A stretch of DNA of 64,000 bases from UBA1952 sp965246785. GTDB taxonomy: Bacteria; Bacteroidota; Bacteroidia; Chitinophagales; Chitinophagaceae. This document shows positions 24,927 through 32,721 of the stretch, one piece after another; positions within the stretch are counted from its first letter, which is position 1; each line of letters begins with the position of its first letter. The stretch covers positions 1 through 64,000 of the forward strand of contig CBDFFM010000004.1 of assembly GCA_965246785.1 (NCBI GenBank), read 5' to 3'. A program made the position numbers and the translations under genes. Below the pieces are notes generated by a model that was not told where the DNA came from, did no database searches, and saw only the letters and a program-made list of their open reading frames with translations.

Positions 24927-26975
24927 ATGCAAGTCTTCATCGTCCGCCCCTTCGGTATTAAGAAAGTGCTGCGCAAATCTGCAGATGGCGGCAGCGAGGT
25001 CGTGGACTACAATTTTGACCGGGTGCAGGAGGCGCTCATAGACCCGGCACTCAATGCACTCAATCTGGACGGCGGCACTACCGGCAGAATTTTCGCCGCC
25101 GGCGAAATCAGGGAGGATATGTTCTCAGAACTATTGCTGGCCGACGTTGTGATTGCCGACATCACCATTCACAACGCTAATGTCTTCTACGAGCTTGGCA
25201 TCCGCAATGCGCTGCGCGATAAAACCACAGTGCTCATCAACTGCCCCGGCTATGATATAACGCCTTTTGATATCATTGGCTATCGATACGTGAGCTATGA
25301 CCGTGACCATCCTGAAGCCGCGCTGGGTGAGTTGATGGCCGCTATCCGTGAAAGCCGCGACTCTACAAAGCGCGACAGCCCGGTGTTCAATATGCTGCCT
25401 ATGCTGGAAGTGCCGGACACCGAGAAGTTCTTCGCCTTACCGCCGGAGTTTTCGCGGGAAGCTTGTGACGCTTTCGAGGCCAAAGATGCAGGCCGGCTTG
25501 CGCTCATGTGCCACGAAGCCGCGCTCTTTGAATGGCGCACGCCTGCTATGCGTCTTCTTGGCGATTACCTCTACCGTCTGAATGCTTATAAACCGGCCCA
25601 GCTTGCCTGGGAGGCGGTGCTCGCGCGTAAGCCGGCAGACTATTCGGCCAACGATCACCTTGCCACTATCTACCAGCGCCTGGCCGAGCGCCTTATAACG
25701 CAGGCCCCGAACGAAGCCGCAGTGTTGTTGCGAAAGTCTGATGATGCTATAGAGACACTGCTATCGCAGGGTGCGTCCCTGAGCAGCCCGCAGCGGGCGC
25801 AGGCTCATGCTTTGCGCGGCCGTAATGCCAAGACGCGATGGACAGCCGAATGGATGAGTACGCCGCCAGACGAGCGCGCTTCCGCCGCGCTTGCCTCGGT
25901 ACATTGGCAGGACATTCTGGATAATTATGGCCTCGGCTACCACACGCACCTTAACCATTATTATTCCGGCATCAACGTGCTTGGTATGCTTACGAGCATT
26001 GTCTGCCTTGCCGAGAACCTGCCTGAAATCTGGGCGCTTCGCTTTGACACCCAAGAAGAAGCCGACGACCGTCTGCACCACCTGAAGACGCAGAAGGAGC
26101 GTACGGCTACCGCTATCCATTATACCATCGAAGCAGAACGAACGCGTCTGAAGGCCATGAGCAGCTCTGACCTCTGGCTGGAAATTACACATGCAGATTA
26201 CGCAGCGCTTACAGCTCCAAGCGCAGCCAAAGCCGCGTTTGCCTACAAAAGCATCATTCGCAACTGCGATCAGCTGCAGACGGCCGCTATCATCCGCCAA
26301 CTGATGTTGTACCAATCCCTCGGCGTGCTGCCCCAAAATATAGAAGCTGCCCTAAAGGTAACAGGCAGTGTGCCGAACGAGGATCTGGACAACCATTACA
26401 TGCTCTTCACCGGCCACATGGTAGATGCCGCGGCACGCACAACGCCACGCTTCCCGGCGGCAGCAGAGCCTGCGGTGCGGGCAGCGATTGAGGCAAGGGT
26501 GAAAGAGGTGGCGGCTCAAAATGCCGGCAAGGAGCTGGTCGGTATTGCCGGCGGCGCCTGCGGTGGCGATATTATTTTTCATGAGGCATGTGCCGCCGTC
26601 GGTATCCGCAGCGAGCTATATCTCGCGCTGCCGCGCGAAGCATTTATTACAGAGTCGGTAGCTTTTGCCGGAGCGGAGTGGGTAGAGCGCTTTGACAGGC
26701 TGTACACAACCCTACGCTACCATATTCTTTCTTCAAAAAAAACGCTCCCTGGCTGGCTGGAAAAGCGCAAACCTTACGACAGTATCTGGCCTCGTGCCAA
26801 CCTATGGATGCTTTACAACGCCTTGGCCAACGACGCGCTCAATATGAGCCTCATTGCCCTCTGGGATGGTAAGGGCGGCGACGGTGAGGGCGGCACGGCG
26901 CATATGGTGCAGCTTGCCCGCGAGTATGGAAGCGGCACAGAGCGCATAGATATGAACACGCTGGCAGCAGCTTAA
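24927..26975 (+). CDS. TIR-like/deoxyribosyltransferase - TPR-S - SLOG-type protein
   Basis: A 682-residue cytosolic protein in three parts. (1) Residues 1-155: MQVFIVRPFG and ADVVIADITIHNANVFYELG, matching the nucleoside 2-deoxyribosyltransferase or TIR-like fold, where the Glu in YELG is catalytic in relatives. (2) Residues about 180-470: helical TPR-like region resembling the TPR-S (TRAFs-binding) module of conflict systems (family knowledge). (3) Residues about 530-620: LVGIAGGACGGDIIFHEACAAVGI, a SLOG/Rossmann-type nucleotide-binding loop, then LYLALPREAFITESV. Together this looks like a nucleotide-sensing effector or signalling protein; the cellular role is not established. A Kef-type antiporter follows 24 bp downstream, probably in one operon. 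Start 24927 is chosen because the fold begins there. Confidence 0.75.
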   Translation: MQVFIVRPFGIKKVLRKSADGGSEVVDYNFDRVQEALIDPALNALNLDGGTTGRIFAAGEIREDMFSELLLADVVIADITIHNANVFYELGIRNALRDKTTVLINCPGYDITPFDIIGYRYVSYDRDHPEAALGELMAAIRESRDSTKRDSPVFNMLPMLEVPDTEKFFALPPEFSREACDAFEAKDAGRLALMCHEAALFEWRTPAMRLLGDYLYRLNAYKPAQLAWEAVLARKPADYSANDHLATIYQRLAERLITQAPNEAAVLLRKSDDAIETLLSQGASLSSPQRAQAHALRGRNAKTRWTAEWMSTPPDERASAALASVHWQDILDNYGLGYHTHLNHYYSGINVLGMLTSIVCLAENLPEIWALRFDTQEEADDRLHHLKTQKERTATAIHYTIEAERTRLKAMSSSDLWLEITHADYAALTAPSAAKAAFAYKSIIRNCDQLQTAAIIRQLMLYQSLGVLPQNIEAALKVTGSVPNEDLDNHYMLFTGHMVDAAARTTPRFPAAAEPAVRAAIEARVKEVAAQNAGKELVGIAGGACGGDIIFHEACAAVGIRSELYLALPREAFITESVAFAGAEWVERFDRLYTTLRYHILSSKKTLPGWLEKRKPYDSIWPRANLWMLYNALANDALNMSLIALWDGKGGDGEGGTAHMVQLAREYGSGTERIDMNTLAAA

Positions 26976-26999
26976 ATCTTCTCCTTTAGTTTCGCGGCT

Positions 27000-28238
27000 A
27001 TGCCTGATGCGCTTGCTCATCCGTTTGCCCGCTTCCTGCTGCAATTGCTGATTATTCTCATGGCTACACGCACGGCGGGTTGGCTGTTGCGCAAATGCGG
27101 GCAGCCTGCAGTGATTGGCGAGATCGCGGTGGGCATCATCATAGGGCCTTCTTTTTGTGGAGCGCTTTGGCCCGGAGCTGTTGCCGCCGTTTTCCCAAAA
27201 GAGTCCCTCGGTACGCTCGGCATTGTGAGCGAGATGGGATTGGTGCTTTTCATGTTCGTCATTGGGATAGAACTGGATGCTGCCGTGGTGCGCAGGAAGG
27301 CACGCCAATCGCTTATTATAAGCGGCGTTTCCATTGTCCTGCCTTTCGCCATTGGCTTTGTGCTGGCCTTTTCGCTATACCGGCAATACGCCATGGCCGG
27401 CGCTGCCTTCAACTGCTTTGCACTCTTCATGGGCATCGCCATGAGCATCACGGCCTTTCCGGTATTGGCGCGAATCCTGCGGGAGCGCGGGCTCGCCTCA
27501 AGCCGTCTCGGCATCATCGCGCTCAGCTGTGCTGCCGCGGATGATGTAGCTGCGTGGTGCATCTTAGCGGCAATCATGGCCATTATTAAGGCACAAGGCT
27601 TCGCCGGCTTCGGACTTACGATGGGACTTTGCGCTGCTTACGTAGTATTGATGCTGGGCATCGTACGGCCACTGCTGAAGAAGCTTTTAATGAAGGAAGC
27701 TGGTGCTGAGGGCCTACCGCGCTACTTTATACCGCTGCTACTTGGTGGGATGCTGGCCTCGGCCTGGGCGGCGCAGGTCATCGGCATTCATTCGCTGTTC
27801 GGCGCTTTTCTTTTCGGGCTGATTATTCCGGTAGGATGGCCCTACCGCCGCGTATTCGTAGCGCGGGTGGAGGATGTAGCGGGCGTGCTGCTGCTGCCGG
27901 TCTTCTTTGCCATCACCGGCCTGCGTACGCAAATTGGCGCGCTGCATACTGGTAGCGATTGGGCAGTCTGCGCGCTTATCATTTTAGCGGCTATTGTCGG
28001 TAAGCTCGGCGGCGGGATGCTCGCGGCGCGCGCCACGGGGGAAAGCTGGCGCGATGCCTTCACGCTCGGTGCGCTGATGAATACACGTGGCCTCATGCAG
28101 CTCATTGTGCTCAACATTGGCTACGATGCCGGCATACTCAGCCCGGCGATTTTTACGATGCTGGTCATTATGGCTATTGCTACTACGGCTATGACGGCGC
28201 CGTCTATTAAGCACTTGTCAGTTTCACAGGTAATGTGA
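27000..28238 (+). CDS. Kef-type (CPA2) cation:proton antiporter
   Basis: A 412-residue inner-membrane transporter with about 12 segments: RTAGWLLRKCGQPAVIGEIAVGIIIGPS near the N-terminus, MGLVLFMFVIGIELD, MSITAFPVLARILRERGL, and the ion-site pair CAAADDVAAW near residue 180. No C-terminal RCK domain is fused. It exchanges Na+ or K+ for H+. It follows the TIR-like/TPR-S gene by 24 bp on the same strand, and its product could be the membrane output of that protein (inference). Terminator at 28258. Confidence 0.93.
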   Translation: MPDALAHPFARFLLQLLIILMATRTAGWLLRKCGQPAVIGEIAVGIIIGPSFCGALWPGAVAAVFPKESLGTLGIVSEMGLVLFMFVIGIELDAAVVRRKARQSLIISGVSIVLPFAIGFVLAFSLYRQYAMAGAAFNCFALFMGIAMSITAFPVLARILRERGLASSRLGIIALSCAAADDVAAWCILAAIMAIIKAQGFAGFGLTMGLCAAYVVLMLGIVRPLLKKLLMKEAGAEGLPRYFIPLLLGGMLASAWAAQVIGIHSLFGAFLFGLIIPVGWPYRRVFVARVEDVAGVLLLPVFFAITGLRTQIGALHTGSDWAVCALIILAAIVGKLGGGMLAARATGESWRDAFTLGALMNTRGLMQLIVLNIGYDAGILSPAIFTMLVIMAIATTAMTAPSIKHLSVSQVM

Positions 28239-28257
28239 CGTGCGAGTTGCTCCTCGT

Positions 28258-28293
28258 GAAAAAAGCCCGAGTCATTTGACGCGGGCTTTTTTC
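28258..28293. terminator. Rho-independent terminator, convergent
   Basis: GAAAAAAGCCCG (28258-28269) pairs with CGGGCTTTTTTC (28282-28293); the flanking A and T tracts suit both the antiporter gene and the convergent barrel gene. Confidence 0.9.
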
Positions 28294-28313
28294 TGAGTAA
28301 GTGGCACTGCAAC

Positions 28314-28943
28314 CTATTTATCGCGACCGAAAAAGTAGGAAGCCCCAATGGTGAACAGCCGGTTGCTGGTCTTGTTATCCGCATCGCCACCTGGTTCCAG
28401 ATTGGCAAAGCCAAACAGGTAGCTCAGGTCAACGCAAAAGCCCATAGGAAGCTCATAGCCAGCCTTAAGACCAGCACCATAATCCAAGCGTTGCAGATTG
28501 TCCTGGATTTTATCGTTGCCGATTTTCAGGTCTACGCTTGTGCCTGCAATTTTCTGCTTTCCGCCAACTGCGATGTTGAGATAAGGAACTAAGCCGAAGT
28601 AAATACGACCGCTACCTTCCTCACCGAGCTTATAAAGCACATTGAGTGGAATATGGATGTAGTTAATGCTGACGGAAGCGTCGCTGCCTAAGTCACCGTT
28701 CTTCCCGCCCATCAGTGAGAATTGAAGACCCGGACGGAAATAGATTGCGTCTGTAAGGCCAATATCGGCAACACCACCTACACGGGCGCCTATCATAGTG
28801 CCGGAGTTGACATCTTTACCTAAGCTTTTGCCGTTGAGGGTGCTTAAGTTAAGCCCGGCTTCTACTCCGAACGAGGTTTGTGCCTGTGCTGCGCCGGCCA
28901 TCAGTGTGAGTGCAGCCGCTGCTGCGAAGATGATTTTCTTCAT
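28314..28943 (-). CDS. PorT-like outer-membrane beta-barrel protein
   Basis: A 209-residue protein with a signal peptide (MKKIIFAAAAALTLMAGAAQAQ) and alternating strands typical of the small Bacteroidota barrel family: FGVEAGLNLSTLNG, IGARVGGVADI, FRPGLQFSLMGG, SINYIHIPLNVLYKLG and a C-terminal aromatic strand FTIGASYFFG. Function unknown; many such proteins are uncharacterised porins or adhesins. Start 28943 follows the signal peptide; the ATG at 29057 adds an unlikely leader. Confidence 0.9.
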   Translation of the reverse strand: MKKIIFAAAAALTLMAGAAQAQTSFGVEAGLNLSTLNGKSLGKDVNSGTMIGARVGGVADIGLTDAIYFRPGLQFSLMGGKNGDLGSDASVSINYIHIPLNVLYKLGEEGSGRIYFGLVPYLNIAVGGKQKIAGTSVDLKIGNDKIQDNLQRLDYGAGLKAGYELPMGFCVDLSYLFGFANLEPGGDADNKTSNRLFTIGASYFFGRDK

Positions 28944-29066
28944 TTGGGGTTGAATGTGTTTGGTGATTAAAAGAAATGTTTGATGAATGATGCGGCAAAT
29001 GTAATGCGGATATTTTCTTAACCAAATGACGAAAGCGGAATGTAAAACGGCGCACACAGGTGTGCA

Positions 29067-30287
29067 TTGCTACCTTTACTGCTACACAATCCTATAAGCA
29101 TTTTGATAGAAAAGAAAAGCATCCAGCAGGAAGAGCGCGCAGTGCTGGTTGGCATCATTACCCAGCAGCAGCCGGAGGCGCAGACGATGGAATACCTGAC
29201 AGAGCTGGCCTTCCTGGCCGAGACGGCGGGCGCGGTTGCCATTAAAAGCTTCATTCAGAAATTGCCGAAGCGCGATAGCAAAACCTTTGTAGGCAAAGGC
29301 AAATTGGAAGAGATAGGTACTTATGCAAAGGCGAAAGGCATCAACCTCCTCATCTTTGATGATGAGCTGACCGGCTCCCAAATCATCAATATTGAAAAGG
29401 CTACCGGCGTTAAGACAATAGACCGCTCCGACCTGATTCTGGACATATTCGCGCGGCGCGCAAAGACGGCACAGGCGAAGGTGCAGGTAGAGCTGGCGCA
29501 ATACCAGTACCTCCTGCCGCGCCTCAAAGGCATGTGGCAGCACTTGGAGCGGCAGGGCGGCGGCATTGGCAGCCGCGGCCCCGGCGAAACGGAAATAGAA
29601 ACCGACCGCCGGATTGTGAAAGACAAGATTTCCCTACTTCGTGGCCGCTTAAAAGAAATAGACAAGCAGGCGCAGACGCAGCGGCAGGAACGGGGCACCT
29701 ACATCCGCGTTGCGTTGGTGGGTTACACCAATGTGGGCAAGAGTACGATCATGACCACCCTTAGTAAAAGTGAGGTCTTTGCTGAGAATAAGCTCTTCGC
29801 TACCCTGGACACGACTACGCGTAAGGTGGTGTATGAGCAAACTCCTTTCCTGCTGAGCGACACGGTGGGCTTTATCCGCAAGCTGCCGCACCATCTTGTA
29901 GAAAGCTTCAAGAGCACGCTGGACGAAGTGCGCGAGGCCGACTGCCTGCTGCATGTGGTGGACATCAGCCACCCGGCTTATGAAGACCAGATGGGCACTG
30001 TGAACCAGACGCTCCAGGACATCGGCGCGCGCGAAAAGCCGACGCTGACCATTTTCAATAAAATGGATTTGTACGAAGCGAGGACGTTTGACGAGTGGCT
30101 GGATGATGAAACAAAGGCCGACCTGCTGCGGCAATTGGAGCGGCGCTGGGAAGAAGAAACCGGCGCCAATACGGTTTTTGTAAGCGCCACGGAGCGGCGT
30201 AATGTTGATGGGCTACGGGAAACGATACTGGCGAAGGTGAAGGCCTTGTATGCTGAGCGTTATCCATATCTGACCCAATTCTACTAA
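29067..30287 (+). CDS. hflX: Ribosome-associated GTPase HflX
   Basis: A 406-residue GTPase that splits or rescues ribosomes under stress in other bacteria. Seen: N-terminal ERAVLVGIITQQQ, the glycine-rich HflX stretch GGGIGSRGPGETEIETDRR, and G domain VALVGYTNVGKSTIM (G1), DTVGFIRKLPHHLV (G3) and IFNKMDL (G4). Length is normal. The start is uncertain: ATG 29067 adds 12 residues with no conservation; TTG at 29103 (LIEKKSIQQEER) would be closer to homologues. Confidence 0.94.
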   Translation: MLPLLLHNPISILIEKKSIQQEERAVLVGIITQQQPEAQTMEYLTELAFLAETAGAVAIKSFIQKLPKRDSKTFVGKGKLEEIGTYAKAKGINLLIFDDELTGSQIINIEKATGVKTIDRSDLILDIFARRAKTAQAKVQVELAQYQYLLPRLKGMWQHLERQGGGIGSRGPGETEIETDRRIVKDKISLLRGRLKEIDKQAQTQRQERGTYIRVALVGYTNVGKSTIMTTLSKSEVFAENKLFATLDTTTRKVVYEQTPFLLSDTVGFIRKLPHHLVESFKSTLDEVREADCLLHVVDISHPAYEDQMGTVNQTLQDIGAREKPTLTIFNKMDLYEARTFDEWLDDETKADLLRQLERRWEEETGANTVFVSATERRNVDGLRETILAKVKALYAERYPYLTQFY

Positions 30288-30374
30288 GGGCACTATTTTT
30301 TCTGGGCTAAATTGTTGAAAGTCCCGGAACGGCATTTTACTTTTCGCGACGCACAACCCACAAGCCTAAGCCAT

Positions 30375-30626
30375 ATGCCCAATCATTCAAGAGAGCTGCT
30401 CCTTACTACGAAGGCTGCCGAAAAATGGCAGGAGCACTTTGACGCGCAGGTGGACGCCATCATTGACACTATCAACCGCGTGGATACGATGGATGAGGTG
30501 GCACGCACCAGCGAAATAATGGACGTGTACCACCACACCGCCATTCATACGAAGCGACACGCTAAGCGCGGTCAGCGTATTCTGTTCGGCGAACGGCCGT
30601 TTGAATTTCTGACGTTTAGAAATTAA
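30375..30626 (+). CDS. Small unknown cytosolic protein
   Basis: An 83-residue helical protein starting MPNHSRELLLTTKAAEKW, with LLTTKAAEKWQEHFDAQVDA and a basic C-terminal half (HTAIHTKRHAKRGQRIL). It has no signal or membrane segment. It lies 87 bp after hflX and overlaps the convergent cytochrome gene by 4 bp. The function is unknown and the gene could be misread, but the codon pattern and position are reasonable. Confidence 0.5.
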   Translation: MPNHSRELLLTTKAAEKWQEHFDAQVDAIIDTINRVDTMDEVARTSEIMDVYHHTAIHTKRHAKRGQRILFGERPFEFLTFRN

Positions 30627-32599
30627 GCGTGCAGTAAGTCTGTGAGCATAGCGCGACCCTGTGCATTGTCGGGATGGCGCTTCAGCAGATGTTCCAATAC
30701 TTTTCTACAGTGAATAATGTCGCCCGTCCCGTGGTAATAAACGGCGAGATTAATCAGTACCTGCGCCGCATCCGGGTCAAGGGCGATTGAGCGCATAAGA
30801 TATTCGTAAGCAAGTGTCGGCTGGCCTTGCTGCAAATAGCAGAAGCCGAGATTGCCATTTGCAGGAGCGTGCTTCCCGTTTTCTGAGAGTATGAAGCGGA
30901 AGGTTTTCTCCGCCGCCGGGAAATTCTTCTGTGCCAGCATGCAGACACCATATTTGTTTTGAAAATCCAGCGCATAGGGCAGAATAGCAACGGCGCGCTC
31001 ATACCATGGCTGCGCCTTCGCTGCCTCGCCGCCCTTCATGTAAGACTCGCCAATGCGGTAGCACGTCCATGCGTCACTCAATGCTGACGGCTGCAGCGAA
31101 GCGGCATATTGCACCACGCGGGAAAAATCTTCTTTCAGAAAATAGACGCGGATGAGGTCACGATTCTGCTTCGCGCTACCTTCCTCGCCTTCCTGCTGTG
31201 CGAGATATTTCAGGGCAGAGTCCAGCAGCGCCGGGCTTTGCTGGTAACGCTCGTAAAACTCCAGGTAGCTACGTGCCGTCGTGATGGCATCGGGCGCATC
31301 GTTGTTGAAGCACTTCATGCCGAGGAAAGCGGTAATGGCTGTTTTCTCGCCTTGCGCCAATGGCCGCTTACGGATGTAGTGGTCAGTAACGGCAACGTGC
31401 GGGATGTCAATGCTGCCGTTGTGCGGCATGTGGCAAGTGATGCAGTCGTTGTTCTTCGCAGCGCGAACTTCAGGTTTTTCGGTGCATCCATGCGATTGCA
31501 AATTGCCGATTGCTGATTGCGTATTGGAAGCATGGCAGGAATAGCAGGCATTCAAAAACTGCGTGCGCGGTGTAAACTTCACGCTCAGGTGCGGATTATG
31601 GCAAGTGATGCAGCTCATCCGGCCGCTCTGCACGTAGCACGAGCTTTTCTTCATCCGCTCCACATGTGAGGCCATTATCATCTTATCCTGCGCACCCTTG
31701 TATTGCGGCATAAAGACGTTCATCACCTCGGAGAGCTTCATGCCGGGATGGAAGTCGTAGAATCCACGCCCGTCATTCAGCACAGCAATGCCTTGCAGGT
31801 GGCAGCGCTGGCAGACATTATTCTGCAATTCCGTACTCAGCCGGCGCGGATTGACGATGGTGTAGTCCGGCCCTTTGGAAGTATCCACGATGCGTCCGGC
31901 GCTCTTGTCCGCCACATGCAAGGAGCCGGGGCCGTGGCAGCGCTCGCAGTCAATGCCATTCTTCAAAGCCGTGTATTTGTTCTCGCTGTTCGCCACGAAA
32001 TCCGGGTAGCCGTTGTGGCAGCTCATGCACTCGAGTTGGATGAGGCGGTTGAAGCGGCTGCTCGCACCCTTTTCAAAGCCCGGCGCCATATCCCATTGCT
32101 GCCGCTGCGTGTAGAAGGTGATGGGCGCCTGGTAGAGATAACCATTGGCGCTGTAGATATGCGAATTGGTGTGCTGCCCGGAGCCTACGATGTAGTCAAC
32201 GCGCTCAATACGCTTGTGCGTTGTGTCACGGCCTTCCAGCCGATATTCCATAATGAAAAAAGAATCGCTGACGAAGTATGGCTTGTAGTAAAAGTCAGCA
32301 TACTTATCATAAACCAGCGAATGCGCTGGCGTAAAATCTGCCGCGCTTTTCGCGCGCGATGCCGGCGCGAAGCTCTGGCCCATGCCCGTCTGGATGAAGC
32401 TTTCATAAACCGAGGCGTGGCACTGACGGCACTTATCCATCCCCACGTAATGCGCAGAGGTATCATAGACATTCAGCCAGTCGGAATGCGGGCCAGTTGT
32501 TGCGACTTCAGATTTCGGGCTGCGGCAGAAAAAGGCCGGAATGGTGATAACCGCCAAAGCAAGCACACACAACAACCAACGCAGCGGATGGGACGACAT
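30623..32599 (-). CDS. Multiheme cytochrome c (7 CxxCH) with C-terminal TPRs
   Basis: About 658 residues. An N-terminal hydrophobic segment (WLLCVLALAVITIPAFF) exports or anchors it. Seven heme c sites follow: CRQCH (near residue 57), CMSCH, CERCH, CQRCH, CITCH, CYSCH and CITCH, then TPR-like helices (residues about 480-658: YRIGESYMKGGEAAKAQPWY, LGFCYLQQGQPTLAYEYLM). This layout resembles doheme/multiheme TPR proteins of unknown electron partners. A 7-bp tandem repeat is embedded near residues 358-369. Start 32599 (MSSHPLRW) gives the best leader; ATG 32635 is possible. Confidence 0.88.
   Translation of the reverse strand: MSSHPLRWLLCVLALAVITIPAFFCRSPKSEVATTGPHSDWLNVYDTSAHYVGMDKCRQCHASVYESFIQTGMGQSFAPASRAKSAADFTPAHSLVYDKYADFYYKPYFVSDSFFIMEYRLEGRDTTHKRIERVDYIVGSGQHTNSHIYSANGYLYQAPITFYTQRQQWDMAPGFEKGASSRFNRLIQLECMSCHNGYPDFVANSENKYTALKNGIDCERCHGPGSLHVADKSAGRIVDTSKGPDYTIVNPRRLSTELQNNVCQRCHLQGIAVLNDGRGFYDFHPGMKLSEVMNVFMPQYKGAQDKMIMASHVERMKKSSCYVQSGRMSCITCHNPHLSVKFTPRTQFLNACYSCHASNTQSAIGNLQSHGCTEKPEVRAAKNNDCITCHMPHNGSIDIPHVAVTDHYIRKRPLAQGEKTAITAFLGMKCFNNDAPDAITTARSYLEFYERYQQSPALLDSALKYLAQQEGEEGSAKQNRDLIRVYFLKEDFSRVVQYAASLQPSALSDAWTCYRIGESYMKGGEAAKAQPWYERAVAILPYALDFQNKYGVCMLAQKNFPAAEKTFRFILSENGKHAPANGNLGFCYLQQGQPTLAYEYLMRSIALDPDAAQVLINLAVYYHGTGDIIHCRKVLEHLLKRHPDNAQGRAMLTDLLHA
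31494..31528. repeat. 7-bp tandem repeat inside cytochrome gene
   Basis: Five units of the form NATTGCN: GATTGCA, AATTGCC, GATTGCT, GATTGCG, TATTGGA, exactly 7 bp each, coding NTQSAIGNLQSHG between the CYSCH and last CITCH hemes. The same sort of sequence is usually intergenic; here it is in frame. Confidence 0.75.
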
Positions 32600-32721
32600 A
32601 AGAAGTCCAAATTTACCAAAAGCCTTCGCCTTCACCCATTAACCTCCCGGCTGCAAACAGACTATTTAAGAGCATCCCGAAATCTTATCTTCGCCCTAAT
32701 CCCACTACATCGCCGCATCAC

